64,000 nucleotides of DNA from JANXSD01 sp038206385 (GTDB lineage Bacteria; Bacteroidota; Bacteroidia; AKYH767-A; OLB10). Location: positions 1 through 64,000 of the forward strand of contig JBBRAW010000005.1 in assembly GCA_038206385.1 (NCBI GenBank), given 5' to 3'. Position 1 is the first letter of the stretch. The number at the start of each line of letters is the position of its first letter. Under the pieces are notes generated by a model. It saw only the letters and a list, made by a program, of their open reading frames with translations. It was not told the origin of the DNA and did not search any database. Positions 46,452 to 56,763 of the stretch are shown here, piece after piece. A program made the position numbers and the translations under genes.

Positions 46452-47918
46452 ATGAATTTACTAAAACTATTTACAGCATTACTTTTTGTAACAAGCACTA
46501 CAGCGCTTTTAGCTCAACAAGACGTTAAAACAGTTGATATGAATAAGATCAATGGAATGAAGAAAGCTGGTAAATTAACGGGTAAAGAGCATTTTGTAAA
46601 TTACGATGCAAAGGGTTTACACCCCTTTAAAATCACGAATAAGGTTGCACACAATGCAACTAACGGATGTAATTGTTGGATCGATCGTGATTCAACATGG
46701 AACGTAGTATCGTTTGATGGATCGGGAGTAAATGGTGGTCCTGGTGCGCCTCCAGAATATAGAAATGATGATTGGTCATCAGATGTTATAGGTCTTCCTT
46801 TTACCTTTTGTTTTTATGGTGATCCAATAAATGATGTCTACATTAATAATAACGGAAACTTATCAATGCTTAATCCATATCCAGATTATACATCAACGCC
46901 ATTTCCTAATTCTTTGTACGAGATGATTGCTCCATTTTGGGCAGATGTTGATTCGCGTGATTTAACTAGTGGATTAGTGTATTATAAACTAACAAATTCA
47001 TCTCTCCTTATTCAGTGGGAAAACGTTGGGTATTACGACACCCATTCTGATTTAGTAAATTCATTTCAGATGGTTATCACCAATAACACTGATTCAATAA
47101 TTCCTGATAGCGATAATGTTTCTTTTTGCTATAAAGATATGCAATGGACAACCGGAGATGCATCGATTGGTATTAATGGATTTTATGGCACACCAGCAAC
47201 AGTTGGTATCAATAAAGGAAATGGAATTGAATATATTCAGATAGGGCAATTCGATCAACCGGGAAATGCATTTGATGGTCCTTTTGGAAATAATGATGGA
47301 ATTGATGCTTTGGATAATCAATATTTTTATTTCAATGTTTGTGCTGCTGGCAATAATGTTCCTCCAATAGTAAATTTACCTATTGGATGCGACACTGTTA
47401 CAATTTCACCTTTAGATACATTTGCTTTAAAGATCAATTTTCTTTCACCGGAACAAAATCAATTTACAACAATTACATATAATGCTCCAGGAATAAATGG
47501 ATTAACGGATGTAATTAACCCCGGAAATTTTGCCTCAATAGAATTTCGTGCGCCAGGAAATTTAAACGCTGGTAACAAAACTATACATGTATATGCTACT
47601 GATAATGGAACGCCTCCTGCAACATCAGCTGCAACAATAAATCTCAATTTCACTTCTGCGACTGGAATATATGATCTTTATTCGACAAATAAAAATATTA
47701 CAGTTACAAATCCAGTATCCGACATCTGTACGATAAATTCATCAAGCTATACTAATTCTACATTGAAAATTTTTGATTTTATGGGAAGAGTTCTCATTCA
47801 AGAATATTTTAATGTAAAAGCAACTGTTAATGTAAATATGTTGAGTAAGGGAATTTATATTATTGAGCTATCAGATAAAAAAGGAAATAAATCACAACAA
47901 AAATTTGAAAAACTGTAG
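46452..47918 (+). CDS. Secreted NIDO-like domain protein with T9SS sorting domain
   Basis: The start is the ATG at 46452, directly followed by a signal peptide (MNLLKLFTALLFVTSTTALLAQ). A TTG 18 bases upstream opens the frame but adds only six residues. The 488-residue product has a nidogen-like (NIDO) region at about 75-295: GLPFTFCFYG, VYINNNGNLS, MIAPFWADVDSRD and SFCYKDMQWTTGDAS. A beta-sandwich follows, then a T9SS type A sorting domain (about 410-488; TLKIFDFMGRVLIQ ... SKGIYIIEL). It is probably a surface or matrix protein. No partner genes are adjacent on its strand. Confidence 0.88.
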   Translation: MNLLKLFTALLFVTSTTALLAQQDVKTVDMNKINGMKKAGKLTGKEHFVNYDAKGLHPFKITNKVAHNATNGCNCWIDRDSTWNVVSFDGSGVNGGPGAPPEYRNDDWSSDVIGLPFTFCFYGDPINDVYINNNGNLSMLNPYPDYTSTPFPNSLYEMIAPFWADVDSRDLTSGLVYYKLTNSSLLIQWENVGYYDTHSDLVNSFQMVITNNTDSIIPDSDNVSFCYKDMQWTTGDASIGINGFYGTPATVGINKGNGIEYIQIGQFDQPGNAFDGPFGNNDGIDALDNQYFYFNVCAAGNNVPPIVNLPIGCDTVTISPLDTFALKINFLSPEQNQFTTITYNAPGINGLTDVINPGNFASIEFRAPGNLNAGNKTIHVYATDNGTPPATSAATINLNFTSATGIYDLYSTNKNITVTNPVSDICTINSSSYTNSTLKIFDFMGRVLIQEYFNVKATVNVNMLSKGIYIIELSDKKGNKSQQKFEKL

Positions 47919-47966
47919 AAGTTCAAGAACTTTTTTGCAACAATAAAATATAATATTTTTAATACT

Positions 47967-48323
47967 TTAATTTGTAGTAATTATAACCACGGCTTTCCCA
48001 AGCTGTCCATTTACAGGTGGATTAAACTTGGTAACTGCAACTCGAATCTGTGAACAAGTTGGATAAATTTGTTGAAGACGATTTAAAATTCTTCCGGCTA
48101 CGTGTTCTATTAATTTACTGCGAATCGCCATTTCTTCACGAACCATACTATGTAAGACAACGTAATTGGCTGTGAATTGTAAATCATCCGTTTCAACTGC
48201 TTTTGAAAAGTCTAATGTGAGATCAAGATCGACTGAAAAGCGACTTCCAATTTTTCCTTCCTCTTCGATGCATCCATGATACGCATGGCATTCGATATTA
48301 TGAATATGTAATTCGTGATTCAT
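47967..48323 (-). CDS. folB: Dihydroneopterin aldolase
   Basis: FolB cleaves 7,8-dihydroneopterin to 6-hydroxymethyl-dihydropterin in folate synthesis. The 118-residue protein has HNIECHAYHGCIEEEGKIG (catalytic Glu and Tyr region), the central VV..M, KLIEHVAGRI and the end FNPPVNGQLGKAVV with the catalytic lysine. The ATG at 48323 overlaps the stop of glnS (TAATG), so it is translated together with that gene. A longer reading frame starting at 48350 is possible but the core family match begins here. Confidence 0.93.
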   Translation of the reverse strand: MNHELHIHNIECHAYHGCIEEEGKIGSRFSVDLDLTLDFSKAVETDDLQFTANYVVLHSMVREEMAIRSKLIEHVAGRILNRLQQIYPTCSQIRVAVTKFNPPVNGQLGKAVVIITTN

Positions 48324-49993
48324 TAATCTTTTTTCTGCTCTTTCGACCAAGCATCTTTTAAGGTAACCGTTCTATTAAACACTAAATTATTTTCTGTTGT
48401 GTCTTTATCAATACAGAAATAACCTTTGCGCATAAACTGAAAAAACTGTCCTTCTTTTGCATCTTTGAGTGAAGGTTCCATCATTGCATTTTTAATGATG
48501 TGCAAACTATCAGGATTAATGTATTCTTTGAAATCACCTTCTTCACTTGATGGATCTTCTACTTTAAAAAGACGATCATACAAACGAATTTCTGCAGGAA
48601 TAGCATGCGTAACACTAGCCCAATGAATAGTGCCTTTTACCGTCATTCCAGAAGTATCATTACCACTTTTACTTTCAGGAATATAACGACAATGTACTTC
48701 TAAAATATTTCCTTCTGCATCCTTTTTGAAATCATCACAAGTAACGATGTATGCACTCTTTAAACGAACAGACAAACCAACACCTAAACGGAAAAATTTC
48801 TTTGGTGCATTTTCCATAAAGTCATCACGCTCGATCCAAAGTTCATTGGAGAATGGTAAGTCGCGTGTGCCACCATGGTTTTCTGCTTCAGGATTATTTT
48901 CAGCAGGTAGCATTTCGATTTTTCCTTCAGGATAATTTGTGATGATTAGTTTTATTGGATCCAAAACTGCCATCACACGATTTGCTTTTTTGTTGAGATC
49001 TTCACGAATACAAAATTCAAGAAGACCAACATCAATCATATTTTCACGACGAGCAACACCTACTTTATCAGTAAAATTACGAATGCTTTCGGGAGTATAA
49101 CCGCGACGACGCAAAGCAGAAATTGTTGGCATACGTGGATCATCCCAACCTGAAACATGTTTCTCATTCACGAGTTGTAAAAGTTTGCGTTTACTCATCA
49201 CCGTATAGTTTAAATTAAGGCGCGCAAACTCATATTGATGACTAGGAAATAAATTTAATTGTTTGATGAACCAATCGTAAAGCGGTTTATGCACTTCGAA
49301 TTCTAGCGTGCAAATTGAATGCGTTATTTCTTCAATAGCATCACTTTGTCCGTGTGCAAAATCATACATTGGATAGATGCACCACTTATCACCTGTGCGA
49401 TGGTGATGAACATGTTTGATACGATACATTAATGGGTCGCGCAAATGCATGTTAGGAGATGCCATATCAATTTTTGCACGTAAAACTTTTTCACCTTCTT
49501 TGAACTCGGCATTACGCATACGTGTGAAGAGATCTAAATTTTCTTCAACGCTCCGATAGCGGAATGGACTTTCTTTTCCTGCTTCTGTAGGTGTTCCTTT
49601 CATCGCAGCAATTTGCTCTGCAGAAGAATCATCAACATAAGCCAAACCTTTTTTTATTAGTGTTACTGCAAACTCATAAATTTTATCGAAATAATCGGAA
49701 GCATAAAATTCATTTGCCCAATTATATCCTAGCCAACGAATATCTTTTTTTATACTTTCAACATATTCTGTTTCTTCCTTTTCAGGATTTGTATCATCGA
49801 AACGCAAATTTGTTTTTCCATTAAACTCATTTGCCAATCCAAAATTTACAGCGATAGATTTCGAATGACCAATATGTAAATAACCATTTGGTTCGGGAGG
49901 AAAACGCGTTAAAACTCTTCCGTTATTTTTTCCGTTTGCGATATCTTCGCTAATAATTTCTTCAAGAAAATTGGGACCTTTTTCAGTACTCAT
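48323..49993 (-). CDS. glnS: Glutaminyl-tRNA synthetase
   Basis: The 556-residue class I synthetase charges tRNA-Gln with glutamine. It has the HIGH box as PPEPNGYLHIGHSKSI, the KMSKS box as VMSKRKL, and KKDIRWLGYNW and DPLMYRIKHVHHHRTG typical of GlnRS. The C-terminal anticodon-binding beta-barrels are complete. It is followed by folB (overlapping) and preceded by gltX, 51 bp upstream on the same strand. Having GlnRS means the organism need not rely on the transamidation route for Gln-tRNA. Confidence 0.97.
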   Translation of the reverse strand: MSTEKGPNFLEEIISEDIANGKNNGRVLTRFPPEPNGYLHIGHSKSIAVNFGLANEFNGKTNLRFDDTNPEKEETEYVESIKKDIRWLGYNWANEFYASDYFDKIYEFAVTLIKKGLAYVDDSSAEQIAAMKGTPTEAGKESPFRYRSVEENLDLFTRMRNAEFKEGEKVLRAKIDMASPNMHLRDPLMYRIKHVHHHRTGDKWCIYPMYDFAHGQSDAIEEITHSICTLEFEVHKPLYDWFIKQLNLFPSHQYEFARLNLNYTVMSKRKLLQLVNEKHVSGWDDPRMPTISALRRRGYTPESIRNFTDKVGVARRENMIDVGLLEFCIREDLNKKANRVMAVLDPIKLIITNYPEGKIEMLPAENNPEAENHGGTRDLPFSNELWIERDDFMENAPKKFFRLGVGLSVRLKSAYIVTCDDFKKDAEGNILEVHCRYIPESKSGNDTSGMTVKGTIHWASVTHAIPAEIRLYDRLFKVEDPSSEEGDFKEYINPDSLHIIKNAMMEPSLKDAKEGQFFQFMRKGYFCIDKDTTENNLVFNRTVTLKDAWSKEQKKD

Positions 49994-50044
49994 AATTTAT
50001 AAATTTAAATCTGTTTAAACAGAAAATTATTTTATTAATGTTTT

Positions 50045-51598
50045 TTAATCAGCAGCAACTGATGGCAAAGTATTTACAGCGAAATTTATTCTTGTTAACA
50101 CTTCTTCCTTTCCAAGCAAAGCAACCATTCCAAAAAGGTCAACTCCTGAAGCTTGTCCTGATAAAATCATACGAAACAATGGTAATACTTCGCCAGGTTT
50201 AATTCCATTTTCCGTTGCAAGATTTTCGAAAGATGATTTGCAAGTAAATGCATCAAATGTTGTTAACGATTTATAAACTTCTACTAATTTATTTAAGAAC
50301 AATGCAGCCGGTGCATTCCATCTTTTTGCAATTACTTTTTCATCGTATGTTGAAGGTGCTTCAAATAAATAATGTCCTTTCTCATAAAATTCACTTTCAA
50401 AATGTACGCGCTCTTTTAAAAGATTTATTGCAGCAATTGCATACTGGAAAGTAGATCGATGATCGGAAATCTTTAACTGTTTTTTGATAAGAGGAATAAA
50501 ACGTTGAGCAAGATCAGCATCATTCTCCATTCTTAAATATTGTTCATTGAACCATTTTGCTTTTTCAGGATCGAAACGTGCTCCAGCTTTATGAACACGT
50601 TCAAAAGTGAAACTCTCTATCAATTCATCCATCGAAAAAATTTCTTTTTCCGTACCAGGATTCCATCCTAAGAAAGCTAACATATTTACAAATCCTTGCG
50701 CGTAATATCCTTTTTCTCGGTAGCCTGATGAAACTTCACTTGTAGCAGGGTCTTTCCATTCGAGAGGGAAAACAGGAAATCCTAATCGGTCACCATCACG
50801 TTTACTAAGTTTTCCATTGCCTTCTGGCTTTAGTAATAAAGGTAAATGTGCATAACGTGGCATTTTATCCTTTAAGCCTAAGTATTGATAAATTAAAATG
50901 TGTGCAGGTGCTGATGGCAACCATTCCTCTCCACGAATTGCGTGTGTGATGTCCATCATGATATCATCCACAACATGTGCAAGATGATATGTTGGCATTC
51001 CATCGGCTTTAATTAACACCTTATCATCAACCAAATTACTTTCGAAAGTAACATCGCCACGAATCATATCATTAAAAGTAATATGTTGATCGGGTTCTAC
51101 TTTTAAACGGATTACATGAGCTTCATTTGTGGCGATACGTTTTTGTACATCATCTGCAGAAAGCGATAAAGCATTTTGCATTGCGCCACGAGTTTTAGAA
51201 TCATACTGCCATCCTTGATTTCCGGAAGCTTCTGCTTGCTTACGAGCTGCATCCAATTCTTCCGTTTTATCAAAAGCATAATATGCATGACCAGATGAAA
51301 TTAATTGTTCAGCATATTGCTGATAATAACCTTTTGATTTGCGCTCACTTTGACGATATGGTTCATGTGTTCCACCAAAACTTACACCTTCATCGGGAAT
51401 AATATTACACCACGTTAATGCCTCTATAATGTACTCTTCTGCACCTGGGACATATCTATTTTGATCGGTATCTTCAATACGAAGAATGAACTGACCTTTG
51501 TGTTGTTTAGCGAAAAGGTATGCGTATAATGCGGTGCGAACGCCTCCCATGTGTAATGGTCCTGTGGGACTTGGTGCAAATCGAGTTCTAACAATCAT
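50045..51598 (-). CDS. gltX: Glutamyl-tRNA synthetase
   Basis: The 517-residue class I synthetase has the HIGH box as RFAPSPTGPLHMGGVRTALY and the KMSKS box as KLSKRDGDRLGFP. The sequence LRIEDTDQNRYVPGAEEYI and the HAIRGEEWLPSAPAHILIYQ region confirm GluRS over GlnRS. The C-terminal helical anticodon-binding domain is complete. The gene is on the same strand as glnS and folB and 51 bp from glnS; the three are probably co-transcribed. Confidence 0.97.
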   Translation of the reverse strand: MIVRTRFAPSPTGPLHMGGVRTALYAYLFAKQHKGQFILRIEDTDQNRYVPGAEEYIIEALTWCNIIPDEGVSFGGTHEPYRQSERKSKGYYQQYAEQLISSGHAYYAFDKTEELDAARKQAEASGNQGWQYDSKTRGAMQNALSLSADDVQKRIATNEAHVIRLKVEPDQHITFNDMIRGDVTFESNLVDDKVLIKADGMPTYHLAHVVDDIMMDITHAIRGEEWLPSAPAHILIYQYLGLKDKMPRYAHLPLLLKPEGNGKLSKRDGDRLGFPVFPLEWKDPATSEVSSGYREKGYYAQGFVNMLAFLGWNPGTEKEIFSMDELIESFTFERVHKAGARFDPEKAKWFNEQYLRMENDADLAQRFIPLIKKQLKISDHRSTFQYAIAAINLLKERVHFESEFYEKGHYLFEAPSTYDEKVIAKRWNAPAALFLNKLVEVYKSLTTFDAFTCKSSFENLATENGIKPGEVLPLFRMILSGQASGVDLFGMVALLGKEEVLTRINFAVNTLPSVAAD

Positions 51599-51697
51599 TT
51601 TCTATGACCCATTAATTTATTGGATTGCAAAGATAGTTTTATGATTACTGATAAAATAGCATCGCTATAGAATTTCAACTAAACATTTTATGTTGTT

Positions 51698-53419
51698 TCA
51701 TTTAAAATAAGAAGCGCTTACGGTTACACTGTCCGCGCGAACAATTTTAAAACCAGAACTCAAATCGGTACCGCGAAGTTGAATAGAATTATATAATCGT
51801 GGTGTACAAGGAATAGGTTGATTCCAGCATCGCCGATTTCCAACAGGCATTGAAATAAGAAAACCATTCAAATTTTTCTCAACAACCACAATAGGTTTGT
51901 ATTTAATTTCTGGATAAATTAAATGTTGCTTCAAATTAATTTCACCAAAAGCAATCATTTTAATTGGCCAAATACTAGAATATCCTGCAAATAAAATTAA
52001 TAGAATTACAATACTGTTATGAATCATTTTTTTATTGAACATGAAAATCTCTAAACAATAAAAAATAATAATTGCAATACAAACAAAAATATAAGCTTGT
52101 CCGAATCTAAATGCGGGCGCCATCATAAACCAAAATAAGATACAAAGTAAATAAGTGACTCCGAAATAAAACAACGAGCGAGATGCGATTTTACCAAGAA
52201 CTTTTTTCGTAAAAATAATCAAACTTAATACTATCATTCCAACAACTGCAATTAATAATGAAATCACGTTTACCCAAAGTTGATTTCCAAACCAAATTGG
52301 AAACCACTGTTTAAATGTTAGCTGGAAATCATCGTACTGCTCAAGAATTCTAGCATGCGAACAAATCCAACTTTTTGTAATTACAGCTTCGTTATATGGA
52401 ACTTTCCAGTCGTAATTGAACACATCAATTGATGGATATGGGAAGACTAAATAACCAGAGAGAATTACATTTCTTACAAGCCAAGGAATTATTACAATTA
52501 GAGTGAAAAAGCACAGTGTAAATAAGTGTTTTGCCTTTATAATATTTCTTGCATAAAAAAGCATTAGTGGCAAAACAAAAATTACTGGTAATGCTGATAA
52601 TTTTGTTGTGATACAGGTAAGTATTATTAAACAAATTATTAAACTTTTAAAATCAAATTTTTGCAAGGAATTGCTTTTAATCTTTTCCATGATTACCATA
52701 AACACAAAAATTTCAAGAATATAAATTATTATATCTGGATATGGTAATGCTGCATCAAGTTTAAAAAAATAAAATGTTGGTATTACTAAGAATGCATAAA
52801 TAGCATTTCTATATTCCTTTCCATTTATATTTTGTATTAGATAAACCAATAGTATTAGAAGAAAATAACTATTTAAAACATGGTATGAAAAATCTTTCAA
52901 GAATGTAAAACTGAAAAGAGCAGATGAGATAAAGAAGCTAGAGTTAAAAGCATAATTAGGATATAGATTACCTAGTCCTGGAATAGCAGGATATTTTTCA
53001 ATCCATTGGATAACTTGTGCATGATAAAGACCAGTATCGCTATCGAAATAAACACCCTTAATATTCATAAAAAGAACATTAAAAATGATGATTAAAAATA
53101 TGAAAAGTTGTTTCGCATTAATTTCCTTAATCTTTTGTACTCCTGATTGAAACATTACCATAAATTGTTTCTTAAAAATAATGCAGCCAATTACTTCAGA
53201 AAGTATGAGAAATAAATTTGCTACAAGTGCAACTTTAAAAAATAGTGCATAAATACTTATTGCTGCAGTAATAATACAGTATCCAATTACACTTAATAAA
53301 ATAGGATTACTAAATGACTGTTCTTTAAAGTTGTTTTTATAAATTGTTACTTGCAATAAAAAACCAGCAACACTAGTAAGTACAAAAATATAGATCCAAA
53401 TTAAAAGTATGGATAACAT
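51698..53419 (-). CDS. Polytopic membrane protein, GT-C glycosyltransferase-like
   Basis: The 573-residue protein has about 12 hydrophobic segments over the first 480 residues and a C-terminal soluble piece with CWNQPIPCTPRLYNSIQLRG. A loop after an early membrane segment carries FDSDTGLYHAQVIQWIEKYP, an acidic motif at the place where GT-C enzymes have their catalytic residues. Proteins of this layout in the phylum are annotated as LIC_10190-like or unknown membrane proteins. The two cysteines in the C-terminal part may form a disulfide. I see no clear family match, so function is open. Confidence 0.72.
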   Translation of the reverse strand: MLSILLIWIYIFVLTSVAGFLLQVTIYKNNFKEQSFSNPILLSVIGYCIITAAISIYALFFKVALVANLFLILSEVIGCIIFKKQFMVMFQSGVQKIKEINAKQLFIFLIIIFNVLFMNIKGVYFDSDTGLYHAQVIQWIEKYPAIPGLGNLYPNYAFNSSFFISSALFSFTFLKDFSYHVLNSYFLLILLVYLIQNINGKEYRNAIYAFLVIPTFYFFKLDAALPYPDIIIYILEIFVFMVIMEKIKSNSLQKFDFKSLIICLIILTCITTKLSALPVIFVLPLMLFYARNIIKAKHLFTLCFFTLIVIIPWLVRNVILSGYLVFPYPSIDVFNYDWKVPYNEAVITKSWICSHARILEQYDDFQLTFKQWFPIWFGNQLWVNVISLLIAVVGMIVLSLIIFTKKVLGKIASRSLFYFGVTYLLCILFWFMMAPAFRFGQAYIFVCIAIIIFYCLEIFMFNKKMIHNSIVILLILFAGYSSIWPIKMIAFGEINLKQHLIYPEIKYKPIVVVEKNLNGFLISMPVGNRRCWNQPIPCTPRLYNSIQLRGTDLSSGFKIVRADSVTVSASYFK

Positions 53420-53453
53420 AAATTAGTGGTTTATCTTTATGCAAATATTCATA

Positions 53454-54980
53454 CTATTTACCTTCTACTTTTACTCCATCCAATTTTTTCAGATCACCAT
53501 TTTGATACGTTGAAGAAAGCATTAATATTCCATCTACATCAAACGATTTCCAAACACCATCTTTTAAACCTAATCGATAATTTCGTTCCTCTTTAACTTT
53601 ACCATTATCATAATAATATTTATGGATACCATTTTCTTGTCCTTCAAAATAGTCACCTTCAAAAGCAAGTTTACCATTTAAATAAAATTGTTTCCATGGT
53701 CCGTCCATATTTCCTTCTACATAATTACCCTCGGCATTGTATTCTCCATTACGGTATTTCCAAGGACCTTCACGTAAACCATTTGAATAATTTCCTTCTG
53801 CAATTAAAGTATTGTTAATATCGAATTCTTTACTGTGTCCTTCTTCTTTTCCATCCTTATACGTTTCTTCTCTTAGCGTTTTTCCATCTTGATAATACCA
53901 TTTCCAAATGGAATTAGGAAGATTATTTTTGTACGATCCTTGTTGTTGAATTTGTTGATTTATATAATAGAACGTCCACATACCATCACGTTTCCCGTCT
54001 TTAAATATACCTTCCGACTTTACCATGCCATTTGAATAAAAATATTTCCATGAACCTTGTTGCAATCCGCTTGCATCAATTATTCCACCTTCGGCAATCA
54101 CTTTATCATTATCATACAATTTTGAGGAAGTGATCGTTCCCTTAGTATCATATTCACGATATACACCTTCTTTAATTCCATTGATAAGATTTACAGAAGA
54201 TTTTGGATGACCATTATTAAAGTAGTCTCGTTTAATATCAAGTTTTATATTGACAGCTTCATCGGCAACTAATTCACCATTTTTATAAATCTCCATTTGT
54301 TTAACAATACCATCATCTGTAAACGTTCTAAAAACGCCATTCTTCTTATCGTCTTTCCAAGAACCTTCCGTTGATACATTTCCTGATTTAAAAAACTCTT
54401 TCCATGTACCTTGTTTAAAACCGAATTTATCAAAGCGATTTATTTTTTCTTCTTTTACAAAGAAACCATTTTTATATTTTGTTAAAGTTATAATCCTTCC
54501 ATCTTCTGCAAACTCTTTTGCTGTTCCATCTTCTGCACCATTTTTTAAGAAAATAATTTTTTCAAGATACCCTTGAGGACTATAATATTTTGCAATACTA
54601 TCAGGAATTCCATTATTTATCCAACGTTCCAATGCTAATTTTCCATCTGGAAAAAAATCGTTTTCCATTCCATTTTTAATTCCATTAACGTAAGTATATT
54701 CGGTAGTTTTATTTTCTTTTTCATCATAAAATTTCCAAATACCATCAAGCTTACCATTTACACGATTTCCTTCCGATTTTAATTTTCCATTGTCGTAATA
54801 CGCTTTCCAAATCCCATCAGGTTGATTATTCACAAAATTACCTTCAGAAGAAACTTTACCATTTGAATAATAAAATTTCATTGGACCATTTTTAGGAAGT
54901 TCTGTTACCTGAGCAAAAACAGAATTGCTAAAAAATGATAAACAGATAAAAAAGAATATATTTATTTTAATTAATCGCAT
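53454..54980 (-). CDS. Secreted MORN-repeat protein (YwqK-like)
   Basis: The start is the ATG at 54980, followed by a signal peptide (MRLIKINIFFFICLSFFSNSVFAQ). The remaining 480 residues are a run of about 18 MORN-type repeats of roughly 23 residues, each close to 'G.WK.YY.NGK...E'. These form a continuous beta-hairpin sheet. Such proteins are often labelled as antitoxin-like (YwqK), but the repeat itself gives no reaction; surface binding or membrane association is more likely here given the signal peptide. There is no adjacent toxin candidate. The gap to the membrane protein gene downstream is 34 bp, so the two may be co-transcribed. Confidence 0.9.
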   Translation of the reverse strand: MRLIKINIFFFICLSFFSNSVFAQVTELPKNGPMKFYYSNGKVSSEGNFVNNQPDGIWKAYYDNGKLKSEGNRVNGKLDGIWKFYDEKENKTTEYTYVNGIKNGMENDFFPDGKLALERWINNGIPDSIAKYYSPQGYLEKIIFLKNGAEDGTAKEFAEDGRIITLTKYKNGFFVKEEKINRFDKFGFKQGTWKEFFKSGNVSTEGSWKDDKKNGVFRTFTDDGIVKQMEIYKNGELVADEAVNIKLDIKRDYFNNGHPKSSVNLINGIKEGVYREYDTKGTITSSKLYDNDKVIAEGGIIDASGLQQGSWKYFYSNGMVKSEGIFKDGKRDGMWTFYYINQQIQQQGSYKNNLPNSIWKWYYQDGKTLREETYKDGKEEGHSKEFDINNTLIAEGNYSNGLREGPWKYRNGEYNAEGNYVEGNMDGPWKQFYLNGKLAFEGDYFEGQENGIHKYYYDNGKVKEERNYRLGLKDGVWKSFDVDGILMLSSTYQNGDLKKLDGVKVEGK

Positions 54981-55087
54981 AGTTAACAAGTATAAATCAA
55001 AAATAAATTGATCATAGTTTGACGAAGTTAAGCATCAATACTCAACCACGAATCATTAGTACGTAAAAACGATACAATCTGTTTTAT

Positions 55088-56092
55088 TTAAAGGCCAAGT
55101 TGGGCTGAAATTTCGAGCATCCGTTTTAAAGGACGTAAGGCATCTTCACGTATTGACTCTTGAATTAATACTTCTGGTTTTTCATGTTTCATGCAGAGAT
55201 ACACTTTTTCCAGCGTATTTAATTTCATGTGTGGACAATCATTGCATGCACAATTATTATCCGGTGGGGCGGGTATAAAAGTCTTATTAGGTGAATCCTT
55301 TTGCATTTGATGGAGGATACCGCTTTCCGTTGCTACGATAAAGGATTGGGCTTTATTTTCCTTTGTAAATTTTAAAAGTGCCGTTGTTGAACCTATAAAT
55401 TCGGCCATTTTTAAAACGGCTTCTTCACATTCTGGATGAGCAATAATTACTGCTTGAGGATTACGTATTTTAAGTTGAGCAATTTTTTGCTGTGAAAAAA
55501 TCTCATGGACCATACAGGTACCATTCCATAATACTAAATCGCGACCTGTTTTTTTAGCCACATAAGCACCTAAATTTTTATCAGGAGCAAAAATTATGGG
55601 TGTTTCTTTAGGGATAGAATTAACAATTTGTACTGCGTTGCTAGAGGTACAAATAATATCACTAAGTGCTTTAATGGCAGCAGTGCAGTTGATATAACTG
55701 ATCACAATATGATTGGAATGTGCATCTCTAAATCGCTTAAAATCAGCTGGTGGGCAAGAATCTGCTAAAGAACATCCAGCTCTGAAATCGGGCATAACCA
55801 CTTTTTTGCTTGGATTCAGCAATCGGGCAGTCTCCGCCATGAAGTGAACACCAGCGAAAACGATCATATCTGCTTTCGTTTTTTCAGCTTGTTGAGCTAG
55901 ACCTAGGCTATCTCCGATATAATCGGCAACATCCTGAATGTCAGAATCTTGGTAGTAATGAGCAAGGATGACAGCATTTTTCTCAATTTTAAGCTTCTTA
56001 ATTTCCTCGAAAAGATCTAATCTAGGATCAACTTTTTCACGGACAAAACCAGTCGTTGCGAAGTCGAAATCAGCTGAAGCGTTCATATCCAT
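55088..56092 (-). CDS. nadA: Quinolinate synthase
   Basis: NadA condenses iminoaspartate with dihydroxyacetone phosphate to quinolinate in NAD synthesis and carries a 4Fe-4S cluster. The 334-residue protein has AVILAHYYQDSDIQDVADYIGDSLGLA at the start region, MAETARLLNP and FIPAPPDNNCACNDCPHM. The three cluster cysteines are expected in YINCTAA, NGTCMVHE and NDCPHM. No nadB or nadC is near. A second in-frame ATG lies two codons in (MNASADF). Its promoter should lie in the long intergenic region next to it. Confidence 0.96.
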   Translation of the reverse strand: MDMNASADFDFATTGFVREKVDPRLDLFEEIKKLKIEKNAVILAHYYQDSDIQDVADYIGDSLGLAQQAEKTKADMIVFAGVHFMAETARLLNPSKKVVMPDFRAGCSLADSCPPADFKRFRDAHSNHIVISYINCTAAIKALSDIICTSSNAVQIVNSIPKETPIIFAPDKNLGAYVAKKTGRDLVLWNGTCMVHEIFSQQKIAQLKIRNPQAVIIAHPECEEAVLKMAEFIGSTTALLKFTKENKAQSFIVATESGILHQMQKDSPNKTFIPAPPDNNCACNDCPHMKLNTLEKVYLCMKHEKPEVLIQESIREDALRPLKRMLEISAQLGL

Positions 56093-56763
56093 TTTTTTTG
56101 TTCGTTGGCCATATTCAGGGGAGAAGTCTGAAAGCCAACGGAGACAAAGGTCGGAGATTTCAGAGATAAAAATATTTTTTTTCGAATAAACTAATGAACC
56201 TTTTAGATCTTAACAGCTATTATATTTATTTAAATATTTTTAAAATAATTAATGTTAATAATAGGCTGTTAGTTTGGTTTATAAAATAGTGTTGAAATGC
56301 TTGTTGCTAACGATTATTAGAGTGGGTTAAAGAGTAATCAACATGTTATTAGCGCTTAAGTAATTGATATTGTAATTAAGTTCATTGTTATTAACAGATG
56401 CTTATAACCTCAACTTTTTAGTGATTGTTATTTACTAATTGGTCGATTTGGTGTATAAAAAAGTTAACAAGAAATGATAACGAAATATAAAAAATCATGC
56501 CGTCGTATTGGTTTAAATATAAGCCAGCTATTAAATGAGATTCCAAATTAACTTGTGATAGAGATATGAACAGGTAAAAAGGTTATTAACACAAGTACTA
56601 ACAATTATTAGCGGGGAGAATAAGTATAAATAACTAAATAATGCGGCGTAAAAGTTGTCATTTTTATTCATGTAGATAATCTATTTTTGGAAAGAGTAAA
56701 TTTAAATATGATTTAATGCATATTTGAAACTTGAAATTAATAGTAATGTAAAAGCGGAATAGT
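56093..56763. other. 671-bp gene-free region with repeated nonamers (weak origin candidate)
   Basis: No open frame, tRNA or terminator was found in this AT-rich stretch between the divergent nadA and glycosyltransferase genes. TTATTAACA occurs three times (56253-56261 on the minus strand, 56388-56396 and 56583-56591 on the plus strand). TTATTAGCG occurs at 56346-56354 and 56605-56613. A 17-base near-direct repeat, GCTAACGATTATTAGAG and ACTAACAATTATTAGCG, lies at 56306-56322 and 56597-56613. These could be DnaA-like boxes or sites for another regulator. The promoters of both flanking genes must also be here. Confidence 0.4.

Noticed and set aside
46434..46452. Longer N-terminus of the NIDO protein from a TTG
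   Set aside because: It puts six residues before an excellent signal peptide that begins at the ATG at 46452.
53454..54980. MORN repeats read as a nucleic-acid tandem repeat or CRISPR-like array
   Set aside because: Periodicity of about 69 bp is at the protein level with degenerate DNA; there are no conserved repeat/spacer units.
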